The translations under genes and the position numbers were made by a program. The notes below the pieces were generated by a model. It was given only the letters and a program-made list of their open reading frames with translations. It ran no database searches and was not told where the DNA came from. Below, one piece after another: positions 18,987 to 33,720 of a stretch of 64,000 nucleotides of DNA (positions within the stretch are counted from its first letter, which is position 1; every line of letters begins with the position of its first letter). This DNA is from Rhodobacterales bacterium (lineage in GTDB: Bacteria; Pseudomonadota; Alphaproteobacteria; Rhodobacterales; Rhodobacteraceae), in contig PDSA01000027.1 in assembly GCA_002748285.1 (NCBI GenBank), positions 1-64,000 on the forward strand. The letters are read 5' to 3'.

Positions 18987-19832
18987 ATGTTAAAACGCAA
19001 TAATTTTCTGCTTGGCGCAATTTTCGCGGCGGCTCTGGCGCTTCCGGCCAGTGCAGATGGTCCTGATGCGGATACGGTGGTGGCCACGGTCAATGGCACC
19101 GATATTACGGTCGGTCACATGATCGTCGCCAAGGGTGCCCTGCCCCAGCAATATCAGACCCTGCCCGCCGATGCGCTGTTCGAAGGGGTGCTGAACCAGC
19201 TGATCCAGCAAACTCTGCTGTCGCAGGCGATGCAGGGTGACACGCCCAAGCGCATCACTTTGAGCGTTGCAAACGAGTTGCGGGCCTTGCGCGCCGGGGC
19301 GGTTCTGGACAGCAAGATTACCGATGCGGTGACACCCGAAGCGCTGCAGGCTGCTTATGATGCGCGTTTTGCCGATGCCAAACCCACCAAGGAATTCAAC
19401 GCCGCGCATATTCTGGTCGAAACCGAAGACGAAGCCAAAGCGATCCGCAAAATGCTGGAGGAAGGCGCTGATTTTGCCGAGCTGGCCAAGGACAAATCCA
19501 CCGGCCCATCCGGGGCCAATGGCGGCGCGTTGGGCTGGTTTGGTCCGGGCATGATGGTCAAGCCGTTCGAAGAAGCCGTGATGGCGCTGAAACCGGGCGA
19601 AATCTCAAACCCGGTGAAAACCCAATTCGGCTGGCATGTGCTGATCCTGAACGAAACCCGGCTGAAAGACGCCCCCAGCCTGGACGCCATCAAGGCCGAG
19701 CTGGAAGCCGAGATTCAGCAAGATGCGGTGAAAAAAGTCATCGAGGATCTGACCGCCAAGGCCAAGATCACCAAGGCAGAAAAAGACAGCATCGCGCCAG
19801 CTGTGATCAATGATAACAGCCTGATCGACTAA
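18987..19832 (+). CDS. Parvulin-type peptidyl-prolyl isomerase (PpiC/SurA-like)
   Basis: The 281-residue protein has a signal peptide (cleavage after PASA), an N-terminal SurA-like chaperone region (ATVNGTDITVGHMI) and a parvulin domain at about 135-230 (AAHILVETEDEAKAIRKML, GGALGWFGPGMMVKPFEEA and TQFGWHVLILNE). It should assist folding of exported proteins in the periplasm. GAGGA lies 7 bases before the ATG. The neighbouring divergent gene is secA, so export motor and periplasmic foldase share a promoter region. It is followed 56 bases later by argJ. Confidence 0.93.
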   Translation: MLKRNNFLLGAIFAAALALPASADGPDADTVVATVNGTDITVGHMIVAKGALPQQYQTLPADALFEGVLNQLIQQTLLSQAMQGDTPKRITLSVANELRALRAGAVLDSKITDAVTPEALQAAYDARFADAKPTKEFNAAHILVETEDEAKAIRKMLEEGADFAELAKDKSTGPSGANGGALGWFGPGMMVKPFEEAVMALKPGEISNPVKTQFGWHVLILNETRLKDAPSLDAIKAELEAEIQQDAVKKVIEDLTAKAKITKAEKDSIAPAVINDNSLID

Positions 19833-19888
19833 AACGCTTTTCGGGGCTGGTGCAGAACCGGCCCCGCCCAAAACAGGATGATGGATTT

Positions 19889-21115
19889 ATGAGCGCCGTT
19901 TCCCCTCTGGCCCCGAAAGGGGGCTTTCCCGATCTACCCTGCATTGATGGGGTGTCTTTTGCCGCGCTGGCCGCCGGGGTGCGGTATCAGGGCCGCGATG
20001 ATGTAATGTTGGCGCATTTGTGTGCGGGCTCGACCATCGCCGGTGTGTTCACAAAATCCGCGACACGGGCCGCGCCGGTTCTGGATTGTCAGGACAAAAT
20101 CGGCCTCGACAGCGATGCCGGGGCCGCGATCATCGTTAATTCTGGCAATGCCAACGCCTTTACCGGGCGCGGCGGGATCGAGGCGGTGCAGGCCGTTACC
20201 GGGGCCGTGGCCGATGCGCTGAACCTGCCGCAAAGCCGGGTGTTTTCGGCCTCGACCGGGGTGATTGGCGAAGCGCTGCCTTATGAGCGCATCACGTCCA
20301 GCATCGCCGCCCTCAAACAGGGTCTGTCGCCCAGCCGCATCGCCGATGCCGCCGGTGCGATCATGACCACCGACACCTTTACCAAGGGCGCGGGCGCGGT
20401 GATTGAGGGCGATGGCGGGCCAATCCATATCGCCGGCATCGCCAAGGGCTCGGGCATGGTGGCACCGGATATGGCCACCATGCTGGTTTATATCTTTACC
20501 GATGCCAAAATCGCCCGCCCGCTGCTGCAACAGATGCTGAGCGATCTGACCGATAAGACCTTTAACTGCATCACCGTGGACAGCGACACATCGACTTCGG
20601 ACAGCCTGCTTCTGGCCGCCACCGGGCGTTCACAAGCGGCTGAGATCACCGCCGTCGAGGGGCCGTTCTATGACGCGCTGCATCAGGTGATGCTGGATCT
20701 GGCACAACAGGTGGTCAAAGATGGCGAAGGGGCCAGCAAATTTGTAGAGGTGCGCATCACCGGGGCGCATGACGATGCCGATGCGCATAAGGTGGGCATG
20801 GCGATCGCCAATTCTCCGCTGGTGAAAACCGCCATTGCCGGGCAAGACCCGAATTGGGGGCGCATCGTGATGGCGGTGGGCAAATCCGGGGCGCGGGCCG
20901 ACCGCGATGCTTTGTCGATCCGCTTTGGCGATGTGCTGGTGGCGGAAAAGGGCTGGGTGGCGCCGGGCTATCGCGAGCAGGACGCGGCGGCGCATATGCA
21001 ACAGGACGAGCTGCTGATCAGCGTTGATCTGGGGATCGGATCGGGCAAGGCCACGATCTGGACCTGCGATCTGACCCATGGTTATATCGAGATCAACGCG
21101 GATTATCGCTCATGA
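19889..21115 (+). CDS. argJ: Bifunctional glutamate N-acetyltransferase/amino-acid acetyltransferase (ArgJ)
   Basis: The 408-residue ArgJ transfers acetyl groups between N-acetylornithine and glutamate in arginine synthesis, and may also start the cycle from acetyl-CoA. The precursor cleaves itself at the conserved KGSGMVAPDMATML segment, where Thr197 becomes the N-terminal nucleophile of the beta chain. The substrate loops (IIVNSGNANA, FSASTGVIGE) and the C-terminal GYIEINADYRS are intact. The start at 19889 is chosen for the conserved N-terminus and AGGA upstream. It overlaps the next gene by 4 bases (ATGA). Confidence 0.96.
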   Translation: MSAVSPLAPKGGFPDLPCIDGVSFAALAAGVRYQGRDDVMLAHLCAGSTIAGVFTKSATRAAPVLDCQDKIGLDSDAGAAIIVNSGNANAFTGRGGIEAVQAVTGAVADALNLPQSRVFSASTGVIGEALPYERITSSIAALKQGLSPSRIADAAGAIMTTDTFTKGAGAVIEGDGGPIHIAGIAKGSGMVAPDMATMLVYIFTDAKIARPLLQQMLSDLTDKTFNCITVDSDTSTSDSLLLAATGRSQAAEITAVEGPFYDALHQVMLDLAQQVVKDGEGASKFVEVRITGAHDDADAHKVGMAIANSPLVKTAIAGQDPNWGRIVMAVGKSGARADRDALSIRFGDVLVAEKGWVAPGYREQDAAAHMQQDELLISVDLGIGSGKATIWTCDLTHGYIEINADYRS

Positions 21116-21510
21116 CGGTGCTGCTGGTCTCAGCGGTGGCGCTGATTGACGTCGAAGGGCGGATTTTGCTGGCGCAACGGCCCGAGGGCAAATCCATGGC
21201 CGGGCTGTGGGAATTCCCCGGCGGCAAGGTGGAACCGGGCGAAAACCCCGAGGCGGCGCTGGTGCGCGAGTTGAAGGAAGAGCTGGGGATTGATACCTGG
21301 TCCAGCTGTCTGGCCCCGCTGACCTTTGCCAGCCACGCTTACGAGGATTTCCATCTGCTGATGCCGCTGTTTGCCTGTCGCAAATGGCAGGGGATACCGG
21401 TGGCCAAAGAGGGGCAGACCCTGAAATGGGTGCGGCCCAACCGGCTGAGGGATTACCCCATGCCGCCGGCAGATTTGCCCCTGATCCCGATCTTGCGCGA
21501 CTGGCTTTAG
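21112..21510 (+). CDS. mutT: Nudix hydrolase, 8-oxo-dGTP diphosphatase (MutT)
   Basis: The 132-residue protein has a complete Nudix box at residues 38-60 (GKVEPGENPEAALVRELKEE, then LGI) and the MutT-type LWEFPGGK and RPEGKSMAGLW motifs. MutT removes oxidised guanine nucleotides before they enter DNA. Its ATG overlaps the argJ stop. The argJ-mutT pair has no obvious metabolic link and probably reflects conserved gene order. Confidence 0.93.
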   Translation: MTVLLVSAVALIDVEGRILLAQRPEGKSMAGLWEFPGGKVEPGENPEAALVRELKEELGIDTWSSCLAPLTFASHAYEDFHLLMPLFACRKWQGIPVAKEGQTLKWVRPNRLRDYPMPPADLPLIPILRDWL

Positions 21511-21556
21511 GGCCAAAAGCCATCCGATCTCAGGCGATGCAGAGGCCGCGCCCCGC

Positions 21557-23569
21557 CTAAGCCGCGGCCCCCAGCAACTGTTTGCCATTTTGGCCATGGA
21601 TATGAGCGGTGATGATCTGACCTTCGGGCTGATCGCTGTCAAACACCACCTCGGTGAATTGCTCGGTCCGGCCCATACGTGGGTTTTCCATCAGGATGCT
21701 GTGTTGCTGACCGATTTGATGACGCAAATGCTTGATCAACTGCTTTTTCCCCGCCGCCCGCAGCTGTGCCGCCCGGGCTTTGATGATAGTGCCATTGACC
21801 GGCGGAATCCGCGCCGCCGGAGTGCCTTGGCGGGCAGAATAGGGGAACACATGCAGCCAGGTCAGATCGCAATCGGTGACCAGCTTTAACGAATTCTCAA
21901 ACATCGCATCCGATTCCGTGGGAAAGCCAGCGATGATATCGGCCCCAAAGGTGATATCCGGGCGCAATTGGCGGGCTTGTTCGGTAAACGCGATGGCATC
22001 CTCGCGCAAATGGCGGCGCTTCATGCGCTTCAGAATCATATTATCGCCCGCCTGCAACGACAGATGCAGATGCGGCATCAGCCGGGGCTCGGTCGCGATG
22101 GCGCACATCAGGTTGTCATCGGCCTCGATGCTGTCGATCGAAGAAATCCGCAGACGCGGCAGATCCGGCACCAGCCGCAAAATCCGCATCACCAGATCAC
22201 CAAAGCGCGGGGCCGCAGGCAAATCCGCGCCCCAGCTGGTCAGGTCCACCCCGGTCAGCACCACTTCGTGATAGCCCTTATCCACCAGCCGCTTGATCTG
22301 ATCCACCACCACTCCGGCAGGAACCGAGCGCGAATTGCCCCGGCCATAAGGAATAATGCAAAAGGTGCAGCGGTGATCGCAGCCATTTTGCACCTGCACA
22401 TAGGCCCGCGAGCGGCTGCCGAACCCGTCGATCAGATGGCCGGCGGTTTCGGTGACCGACATGATGTCATTGACCTGCACCCGCTCGCTTTGGCCGATAA
22501 AATCGGGGCCGAACTGCGCCCAGGTGCCGGGCTGCATTTTCTCGGAATTGCCCACCACCAGATCGACCTCATCCATTTTGGCAAAGGTCTCGGGCTCGAC
22601 CTGAGCCGCACAGCCGGTGACGATCACTTTGGCATCCGGGTTCTCGCGACGCAGGCGGCGGATTTCCTGACGCGATTTGCGCACCGCTTCGGCCGTGACC
22701 GCGCAGGTGTTGACCACGACCGCATTTTTCAGGCCCGCCTGCCCGGCCAGATCCTTCATGGCTTCGGATTCATAGGCGTTCAGACGGCAGCCAAGCACCC
22801 CATCCGCGCGCCAGTCGATCTGCAAGCGACCGCCATCCAGGTCGATCTGCACCTTGCGCCCCGTCAGCCCCCGCCGCGCCGCTGCCACCGCAGTTGCGCA
22901 TGAGGACGAGCCCGAGGCCAGCGTAATCCCCACCCCACGTTCCCAGACTCGCATACGGATTTGATCGGGGCCGGTGATCTGGGCGATCTGCACATTGGTG
23001 CGCTGCGGGTAAAGCGGGTGATGTTCATGCGCCGCGCCGAATTCGGCCAGATCAATGGCGGCGACATCTTCGACGAAAAAGGTGCAATGCGGGTTGCCCA
23101 TGCCGGTGGCGGTGGGGGCACCCTCAATCGGCAGCATCACGGTCTCGATCTGCCGGGCCAGCGGCACATCCTTCCAATCCAGCTGCGGCTGCCCCATATT
23201 GACCGAGGTCAGCCCGCCGCCAGCATCGCGAGCGAACAGATCGCCATGATCGCTGCTCAGATGCAATTCGCGGGCACCGGTTTGCTGCATCAGATAGCGG
23301 GCGATGCAGCGGGTGGCGTTGCCGCAGGTGCTGGAGCGGGAGCCATCGCTGTTAAAGAATTGCAAATGCCCGTCATGTGAGCCGGCAGAAATCACCGCCA
23401 ACTGGTCGAATCCAACGCCCATATGCCGATTCCCAAGCGCCCGGGCCAAATCAACAGACACGACATCGCCCTTTCCGCGAGAATCAATCACCACGAAATC
23501 ATTGCCCAGCCCGTGCATTTTCATGAACGGCAGGCTGATATTTGCATATTGAGCGCCCATAGGGGCCAT
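21557..23569 (-). CDS. dapF-mtaB: Fused diaminopimelate epimerase (DapF) and tRNA methylthiotransferase (MtaB)
   Basis: This is one frame of 670 residues. Residues 15-257 are DapF with both active-site cysteines (Cys82 in STCGNATRC, Cys224 in SGSSSCATA). Residues from about 258 are MtaB: three N-terminal cluster cysteines (LGC261, NTC289, TGC320), the radical SAM motif CDHRCTFC (397-404) and a C-terminal TRAM-like tail. At the join ([17 protein letters not shown]) the last DapF strands (usually VxMTGPAxxVFxG) and the first residues of MtaB are missing, with no stop between. DapF makes meso-diaminopimelate for lysine and peptidoglycan; MtaB makes 2-methylthio-t6A37 in tRNA. The start is uncertain: 23560 and 23569 are in frame and neither has a clear ribosome site. 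Confidence 0.9.
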   Translation of the reverse strand: MAPMGAQYANISLPFMKMHGLGNDFVVIDSRGKGDVVSVDLARALGNRHMGVGFDQLAVISAGSHDGHLQFFNSDGSRSSTCGNATRCIARYLMQQTGARELHLSSDHGDLFARDAGGGLTSVNMGQPQLDWKDVPLARQIETVMLPIEGAPTATGMGNPHCTFFVEDVAAIDLAEFGAAHEHHPLYPQRTNVQIAQITGPDQIRMRVWERGVGITLASGSSSCATAVAAARRGLTGRKVQIDLDGGRLQIDWRADGVLGCRLNAYESEAMKDLAGQAGLKNAVVVNTCAVTAEAVRKSRQEIRRLRRENPDAKVIVTGCAAQVEPETFAKMDEVDLVVGNSEKMQPGTWAQFGPDFIGQSERVQVNDIMSVTETAGHLIDGFGSRSRAYVQVQNGCDHRCTFCIIPYGRGNSRSVPAGVVVDQIKRLVDKGYHEVVLTGVDLTSWGADLPAAPRFGDLVMRILRLVPDLPRLRISSIDSIEADDNLMCAIATEPRLMPHLHLSLQAGDNMILKRMKRRHLREDAIAFTEQARQLRPDITFGADIIAGFPTESDAMFENSLKLVTDCDLTWLHVFPYSARQGTPAARIPPVNGTIIKARAAQLRAAGKKQLIKHLRHQIGQQHSILMENPRMGRTEQFTEVVFDSDQPEGQIITAHIHGQNGKQLLGAAA

Positions 23570-23626
23570 ATAGCGAGGGTTTTTAAGAAATTCCAGTAAG
23601 GGATTAAAAAAGGTTACATTTCGGGG

Positions 23627-23655
23627 TTGACCCCGGCGCTTCACCTACCTAATTA
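23627..23655 (+). promoter_or_regulatory. Putative sigma-70 promoter of tRNA-Lys
   Basis: TTGACC (23627-23632) and TAATTA (23650-23655) are 17 bases apart, with the tRNA 5' end 12 bases after the -10 box. The pair is divergent from the dapF-mtaB gene. Confidence 0.6.
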
Positions 23656-23667
23656 AGCGCCTTGTGT

Positions 23668-23743
23668 GGGCCGGTAGCTCAGTTGGTAGAGCAACTGACT
23701 TTTAATCAGTAGGTCCCGGGTTCGGATCCCGGCCGGCTCACCA
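23668..23743 (+). tRNA. tRNA-Lys (anticodon TTT)
   Basis: A 76-base tRNA starts GGGCCGGTAGCTCAGTTGG and ends in encoded CCA. The anticodon arm CTGACT-TTTAATCAG gives anticodon TTT, reading AAA and AAG. The T arm is GGTTCGGATCC. The acceptor stem pairs fully with one G-T wobble. Confidence 0.97.
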
Positions 23744-24110
23744 CTTTGGCTTCTGAAGAATGCTACGAAGTGTTTCACCTGTACTCAAGAAAAGGCCGTG
23801 CCTGTTCCGCGTTGTCATGCTGATGCCCTGGACGATGATTCTCGGGACTCGACGGATTGGATTCTGCTCCGCCAAATCTGTGCCGCAGCACTGACATGGC
23901 TTTGGTTCGCAGTTGGGTGGCGAAATCACAGAATTACAATCATGCTATTGGGCTATAAGTCTTTGATTCTAAGCTGATGCTTCATGAGCTGTGAGCGCGA
24001 AACTTATCCCATCAGCTCTGCGCATTCTACGCAGCACATTTCAGACCGCAAAAAGGCGCAAAATGTGCTACAATGCCTTGGTCACTCCGATGGTTTGAAA
24101 GGCTGATGTC
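23744..24110. other. Intergenic region after tRNA-Lys, lower GC than neighbours
   Basis: No gene is supported in these 367 bases. The sequence is more AT-rich than the flanking core. tRNA 3' ends are frequent integration sites, but I found no second copy of the tRNA 3' segment in the window and no integrase gene. The promoter of the following lipoprotein gene should lie at about 23930-24090. Confidence 0.5.
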
Positions 24111-24791
24111 ATGTTGCGGTTTCGTCATATCCTACTATTGCTCATCACAGTGCTGGCGGCCTGTGGCACTGTCGATTTCGACAAAGCGCCCGTGGGGCGA
24201 TTTGAGGGGTCGCTTTTGGTGATGTGGGTGAGGGAAGGCAATCGCTTGGGAGATGGGCGTTTCGTGTTTGTCCCGAGCCGCACAAATCCGCTCACTTTTC
24301 ACCGTAACAAGCCCGGCGCGGCAGTGACGCGCATACGACCGGAAATGATGTATACTGATGGCGGGTCAATTCCGAAGGCCGGACAGCTTTTCAATGGTTT
24401 CTCGCCCTGGGGTTATGCGCCAGCTTATATGATACATGACTGGCTCTTTGTTGCGCGCCACTGCCTGAACGATGGTGCTCCGAGTGATGAAGAGCGAAAG
24501 ATAGCCAACATGGCGTTTCAAGAAAGCGCCGAGATTACGGCCGAAGCGATCAAGACGTTGATTGCATCGGGAAAGGTTAAGAAGAATGATGTTGCTCCGA
24601 GGGTCATCGCTGGCGTAGTTGCGGGGCCTTTCGCCTATGAGCGTTGGGTGCTGAAAGGGGCTTGCTCGGGCGATCGGGTTTCACAGGAGCATCGCGCAGA
24701 AGTTGAAAAAGCGTTTGCACAACGCGCCGGGGTTCGGGTGCTCAAATCCGGGGTTGCTCCGGCAAAGATCATTGCCGAAATATCATTCTGA
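24111..24791 (+). CDS. DUF1353-containing lipoprotein
   Basis: The 226-residue protein has a lipoprotein signal peptide with lipobox LAAC (Cys18). The central region TDGGSIPKAGQLF, followed by APAYMIHDWLF, matches DUF1353, a family of phage- and island-associated proteins of unknown activity. Anchored by lipid, it would face the periplasm. Its codon use is less GC-biased than the core genes around it, and it lies between tRNA-Lys and the rpoC terminator, so it may have been acquired. It stands alone, with no operon partner. Confidence 0.75.
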   Translation: MLRFRHILLLLITVLAACGTVDFDKAPVGRFEGSLLVMWVREGNRLGDGRFVFVPSRTNPLTFHRNKPGAAVTRIRPEMMYTDGGSIPKAGQLFNGFSPWGYAPAYMIHDWLFVARHCLNDGAPSDEERKIANMAFQESAEITAEAIKTLIASGKVKKNDVAPRVIAGVVAGPFAYERWVLKGACSGDRVSQEHRAEVEKAFAQRAGVRVLKSGVAPAKIIAEISF

Positions 24792-24975
24792 CAACCGGCT
24801 TTTCTGAATACCCGGCCATACCGAGATTTTTGACCGGGTGATGTGATCCTGCCGCTGGACGGTTGTGCAGGGGGACAGCACTTTGGGCCGCTCGGGCGGG
24901 GGTAAAAGCACATCCTTTGGCATGGGGCCGCCGGGCATGGTTCGGGCCAATGTAAGCCCCCTGCCCGCAACGAAA

Positions 24976-25010
24976 AGCCCCCGCACCAGATGGTGCGGGG
25001 GCTTTGTTGT
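24976..25010 (-). terminator. Intrinsic terminator of the rpoBC operon (bidirectional)
   Basis: A 12-bp stem, AGCCCCCGCACC (24976-24987) with GGTGCGGGGGCT (24992-25003), over a 4-base loop, is flanked by AAAA on the left and TTGTTGTTT on the right. Read on the minus strand it follows rpoC by 25 bases and ends in CTTTTCGTT. On the plus strand it can end the lipoprotein transcript. Confidence 0.85.
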
Positions 25011-25027
25011 TTATGATTTGCGCGCTG

Positions 25028-28000
25028 TTACTCGCGGCTCTCGGGTGTGTCGCCCATGGCACTGTCGCCAAACACGTCACCGCCCACGACATCATCCGCA
25101 GCCGGGGCCGCCAGGCGCACGGCCTCTTCGGCCTCTTTGCGGCGCTCTTCGATCACCACATTGTCGCGCTCCTGCGCAATTCTGCGGGTCTTCATGGTCG
25201 AGCCCCCGGTGCCCGCCGGGATCAGACGGCCAACGATGACGTTTTCCTTCAGACCAACCAGCTTATCGCGCTTGCCCTGAACCGAAGCTTCGGTCAGCAC
25301 CCGAGTGGTTTCCTGGAACGACGCCGCCGATACAAAGCTGCGGGTTTGCAGCGATGCCTTGGTGATCCCCAGCAGGATCGGCTCGCCCTTGGCTTCGCGC
25401 ACGCCCTTGTCACGGGCTTTGGCGTTGGCTTGGTCGAACTCTGCCTTGTCCACATGCTCGCCTTTCAGCAAGGTGGTCTCGCCGCTGTCGGAAATCTCCC
25501 ATTTCTGCAACATCTGGCGCACGATCACTTCGATATGCTTATCGTTGATCTTCACCCCTTGCAGACGGTAAACGTCCTGAACCTCGTCGACCATGTAGTT
25601 GGCCAGAGCCTCAACCCCCATCACCGCAAGAATATCATGCGGAGCCGGGTTGCCGTCCATGATGTATTCACCCTTTTGGATAAAATCACCCTCGGCCACT
25701 GGGATATGCTTGCCCTTGGGCACCATATATTCCACGGTCTCCAGCGCATCATCGACGGGCTCGATCGAAATCCGACGTTTGTTCTTGTAGTCGCGGCCAT
25801 AGCGCACATAGCCGTCAATTTCAGCAATGATCGCGTGGTCCTTGGGCCGGCGCGCCTCGAACAATTCGGCAACCCGGGGCAGACCACCGGTGATGTCCTT
25901 GGTCTTGGCACCTTCGCGCGGAATACGGGCGATCACGTCACCGGCTTTGATTTCGTCGCCATCTTCGACCGACAAAATCGCATCCACCGACATGGCATAG
26001 GTCATCGGGTGACCACCAGCGTTCAGCACAACATCGCCGTTTTTATCCAGGATCATCAGCTCGGGCTTCAGATCGTTGCCTTTGGGCGCGGTGCGCCAGT
26101 CAACCACGATTTTCTGAGTCATCCCCGTCGCGTCATCGGTTTCCTCGCGGATCGCGATCCCGGCCACCAGATCGACATAGCGCACGGTGCCGGATTTTTC
26201 GGCGATGATCGGCAGGGTATAGGGATCCCACTCGAACATCTTGTCACCACGCTCGACCTTCTGGCCCTCTTTGACATGCACGACCGAGCCATAAGACAGC
26301 TTGTGATGCGCACGCTCCTGCCCGTTTTCGTCCACGATCACCAGCTGCATCGAGCGGCCCATGACGATCATCTGACCCGAGGCGTTTTTCAGCAGATTGG
26401 CGTTTTTGAACGCCACGGTGCCGGCCTGAGAGGCCTCAAGGAACGACTGTTGCCCCCCTTGCGCAATCCCGCCGATGTGGAAGGTTCGCATGGTCAGCTG
26501 GGTGCCGGGCTCGCCGATGGACTGCGCGGCGATGATGCCCACCGCTTCGCCCAGATTGACCTGCGTGCCGCGGGCCAGATCGCGGCCGTAACAGGCGGCG
26601 CAAACCCCATCTTCGGCCTCACAGGTCAGCGGGCTGCGCACCCGCACGGTGACCAGATCAGCCTTGTCGATCGCATCGGCCATGTGTTCGTCAATCAGCT
26701 GGTTGCGCTTGACCAACACTTCGCCGGTGGCCGGATGGGTGATGTCTTCGCCCGCCACGCGGCCCAGCACACGTTCGGCCAGAGAAGCAACCACCTCACC
26801 ATCATTCACAGCCGCCGCAGCGGTGATGGAACGGTCGGTGCCGCAATCTTCTTTGCGCACGATGCAATCTTGCGCCACATCGACCAGACGGCGGGTCAGA
26901 TACCCCGAGTTCGCGGTTTTCAGCGCCGTATCCGCCAGACCTTTACGCGCCCCGTGGGTCGAGTTGAAATACTCAAGCACGGTCAGACCTTCCTTAAAGT
27001 TCGAGATAATCGGCGTTTCGATAATCTCGCCCGAAGGTTTGGCCATCAGACCGCGCATCCCGCCCAGCTGTTTCATCTGTGCGGGCGAACCACGCGCCCC
27101 GGAATGGGCCATCATGTAAACGCTGTTTGGTTCCAGCTCGGCCCCGGCATCGTCGACCCGCATGGCCGACATTTCGCCCATCATCGCATCGGCCACCTCG
27201 TCAGAGCATTTCGACCAGGCATCAACCACCTTGTTATATTTCTCGCCCTGTGTGATCAGGCCGTCCATATATTGCTGCTCGAACCCTTTGACCTGATTGC
27301 GCACATCATCAACGATGGTCCATTTGGTATCCGGGATCAGCATGTCGTCCTTGCCAAAGGAAATCCCGGCCTTGAACGCCTCGCGGAAGCCCATGGTCAT
27401 GATCCGGTCACAGAAAATGACACTCTCTTTCTGGCCGCAATAGCGGTAAACCGTGTCAATCACCTGCTGCACTTCGCTTTTGCGCAACAAACGGTTGACC
27501 AGATCAAACGGAGCCTTGGCGTTCAGCGGCAACAGAGCCCCCAGACGAATGCGCCCCGGCGTGGTTTCAAAGCGCCTCATCACCTCGTTGCCGTCCTCGT
27601 CGATCTGCTTGATACGGGCGGTGACTTTGGCGTGCAGATGCACTTCGCCAGCATCCAGCGCGTGTTGGACTTCGTCAGCATTGGCAAAGATCATGCCCTC
27701 GCCCTTCATGCCCTCGCGCATCATGGTGACGTAATACAGCCCCAAAATCATGTCCTGAGACGGCACGATGATCGGCGCCCCGTTGGATGGCGACAGCACG
27801 TTATTGGTCGACATCATCAGGACGCGGGCCTCAAGCTGTGCTTCAAGGCTCAGCGGCACATGCACCGCCATCTGGTCGCCGTCGAAATCGGCGTTAAAGG
27901 CGGAACAGACAAGCGGGTGCAGCTGAATGGCTTTGCCTTCGATCAGCACCGGCTCGAACGCCTGAATGCCCAGACGGTGCAGGGTCGGCGCACGGTTGAG

Positions 28001-29275
28001 CATCACCGGATGTTCGCGGATCACCTCATCCAGAATGTCCCAGACTTCGGGGCGTTCTTTTTCCACCAGCTTTTTGGCCTGTTTGACGGTCGAAGACAGC
28101 CCCTTGGCCTCAAGCCGCGAATAGATGAACGGCTTGAACAGCTCCAGCGCCATCTTTTTGGGCAGACCACATTGATGCAGCTTCAGCTCGGGCCCGGTCA
28201 CAATCACCGAACGGCCCGAGAAATCCACCCGTTTCCCCAGCAGGTTCTGACGGAACCGGCCCTGTTTGCCCTTGAGCATATCGGAAAGCGATTTCAGCGG
28301 GCGTTTATTGGCCCCGGTGATCACCCGGCCGCGGCGGCCATTGTCAAACAGAGCATCCACGGATTCCTGCAACATCCGCTTTTCGTTGCGCACGATGATG
28401 TCCGGCGCGCGCAGCTCGATCAGCCGTTTCAAACGGTTGTTGCGGTTGATCACCCGGCGATAGAGATCGTTCAGGTCAGAGGTGGCAAAGCGCCCCCCAT
28501 CCAGCGGCACCAGCGGGCGCAGCTCGGGCGGGATCACCGGCACCACCGTCATCACCATCCATTCCGGGCGGTTGCCGGATTCCAGGAAAGCCTCGACGAT
28601 TTTCAGACGTTTGATGATCTTTTTCGGCTTCAATTCACCGGTGGCCACGGCCAGATCGGCCCGCAGCGCTTCGGCCTCGGCCTCCAGATCAATCTGGCTG
28701 AGCATCTCGCGGATGGCCTCGGCCCCGATCCCGGCGGTGAACGCATCCATGCCGTAAGCGTCCTGAGCATCCATATGCTCTTCTTCCGACATCAGCTGAC
28801 CATATTGCAGATCGGTCAGACCCGGCTCGATCACCACATAGTTTTCGAAATAAAGAATGCGCTCAAGATCGCGCAGGGTCATGTCCAGCATCAGACCGAT
28901 GCGGCTGGGCAGCGATTTCAGAAACCAGATATGCGCCACCGGCGCGGCCAGTTCGATATGGCCCATACGCTCGCGGCGCACTTTCTGGAGGGTCACCTCG
29001 ACCCCGCATTTTTCGCAGACAACGCCGCGATATTTCATGCGCTTATATTTGCCGCACAGGCATTCGTAATCCTTGATCGGGCCAAAGATACGCGCACAGA
29101 ACAGACCGTCACGTTCGGGTTTGAAGGTGCGGTAGTTGATGGTTTCGGGTTTCTTGATTTCGCCGAAAGACCAGCTGAGAATACGCTCGGGCGAAGCCAG
29201 CGAGACCTTGATCTCGTCAAACACCTTGGGCGGGGTCAGCGGGTTAAATGGGTTGTTAATCAGTTCCTGGTTCAT
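25028..29275 (-). CDS. rpoC: DNA-directed RNA polymerase beta' subunit
   Basis: The 1415-residue beta' subunit shows the N-terminal zinc ribbon ([19 protein letters not shown]), the catalytic [16 protein letters not shown] with three Mg2+-binding aspartates, the bridge helix/trigger loop region and the second zinc site ([19 protein letters not shown]). It forms the active centre of RNA polymerase with RpoB. It lies 55 bases after rpoB. In many alphaproteobacteria rpsL and rpsG follow, but here the operon ends in a strong terminator and a lipoprotein gene. Confidence 0.99.
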   Translation of the reverse strand: MNQELINNPFNPLTPPKVFDEIKVSLASPERILSWSFGEIKKPETINYRTFKPERDGLFCARIFGPIKDYECLCGKYKRMKYRGVVCEKCGVEVTLQKVRRERMGHIELAAPVAHIWFLKSLPSRIGLMLDMTLRDLERILYFENYVVIEPGLTDLQYGQLMSEEEHMDAQDAYGMDAFTAGIGAEAIREMLSQIDLEAEAEALRADLAVATGELKPKKIIKRLKIVEAFLESGNRPEWMVMTVVPVIPPELRPLVPLDGGRFATSDLNDLYRRVINRNNRLKRLIELRAPDIIVRNEKRMLQESVDALFDNGRRGRVITGANKRPLKSLSDMLKGKQGRFRQNLLGKRVDFSGRSVIVTGPELKLHQCGLPKKMALELFKPFIYSRLEAKGLSSTVKQAKKLVEKERPEVWDILDEVIREHPVMLNRAPTLHRLGIQAFEPVLIEGKAIQLHPLVCSAFNADFDGDQMAVHVPLSLEAQLEARVLMMSTNNVLSPSNGAPIIVPSQDMILGLYYVTMMREGMKGEGMIFANADEVQHALDAGEVHLHAKVTARIKQIDEDGNEVMRRFETTPGRIRLGALLPLNAKAPFDLVNRLLRKSEVQQVIDTVYRYCGQKESVIFCDRIMTMGFREAFKAGISFGKDDMLIPDTKWTIVDDVRNQVKGFEQQYMDGLITQGEKYNKVVDAWSKCSDEVADAMMGEMSAMRVDDAGAELEPNSVYMMAHSGARGSPAQMKQLGGMRGLMAKPSGEIIETPIISNFKEGLTVLEYFNSTHGARKGLADTALKTANSGYLTRRLVDVAQDCIVRKEDCGTDRSITAAAAVNDGEVVASLAERVLGRVAGEDITHPATGEVLVKRNQLIDEHMADAIDKADLVTVRVRSPLTCEAEDGVCAACYGRDLARGTQVNLGEAVGIIAAQSIGEPGTQLTMRTFHIGGIAQGGQQSFLEASQAGTVAFKNANLLKNASGQMIVMGRSMQLVIVDENGQERAHHKLSYGSVVHVKEGQKVERGDKMFEWDPYTLPIIAEKSGTVRYVDLVAGIAIREETDDATGMTQKIVVDWRTAPKGNDLKPELMILDKNGDVVLNAGGHPMTYAMSVDAILSVEDGDEIKAGDVIARIPREGAKTKDITGGLPRVAELFEARRPKDHAIIAEIDGYVRYGRDYKNKRRISIEPVDDALETVEYMVPKGKHIPVAEGDFIQKGEYIMDGNPAPHDILAVMGVEALANYMVDEVQDVYRLQGVKINDKHIEVIVRQMLQKWEISDSGETTLLKGEHVDKAEFDQANAKARDKGVREAKGEPILLGITKASLQTRSFVSAASFQETTRVLTEASVQGKRDKLVGLKENVIVGRLIPAGTGGSTMKTRRIAQERDNVVIEERRKEAEEAVRLAAPAADDVVGGDVFGDSAMGDTPESRE

Positions 29276-29330
29276 TTTGATACCTCAAAAATTTGGTTGC
29301 GGATGGGTGGGTGATGGGGCGTTGCGGCCC

Positions 29331-33467
<4,137 letters not shown>

Positions 33468-33601
33468 CGCTGTTGTCGCCTTTCAATTTGTTCGCTGGTG
33501 TATGGCTGTCTGGGCACAGGCACACACCACATTCGCGAACCGGGTCATGGTCTATTCTCGCACGGGCCTCCCATCGGCCCTGCTCTCGTACCGTGAACCA
33601 G

Positions 33602-33640
33602 GTCTTGGAAAAGGTTTCGGGTAAAAACCCTTTCCAAGAC
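33602..33640 (-). terminator. Hairpin between rplL and rpoB (attenuator or RNase III site)
   Basis: GTCTTGGAAA (33602-33611) and TTTCCAAGAC (33631-33640) form a 10-bp perfect stem extended by a few more pairs inside. It is placed where enterobacteria have the rplL-rpoB attenuator and RNase III processing site. No U-tract follows, so processing is as likely as termination. Confidence 0.6.
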
Positions 33641-33720
33641 AGGCTCGGCTGAACCCGAAATTGATCGGATTCAGCCAGATTTTTTTCAACATACAGACAG
33701 GGCAAAACGCCCCGGCTGGA

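Noticed and set aside
23720..24110. Phage or island attachment site at the tRNA-Lys 3' end
   Set aside because: No direct repeat of the tRNA end and no integrase gene in the window; kept only as context for the lipoprotein.
25004..29314. Plus-strand open frame of 1436 codons opposite rpoC
   Set aside because: It is the mirror of rpoC caused by GC-biased third positions; the rpoC product is unmistakable and the mirror protein is rich in His, Gln and Arg with no domains.
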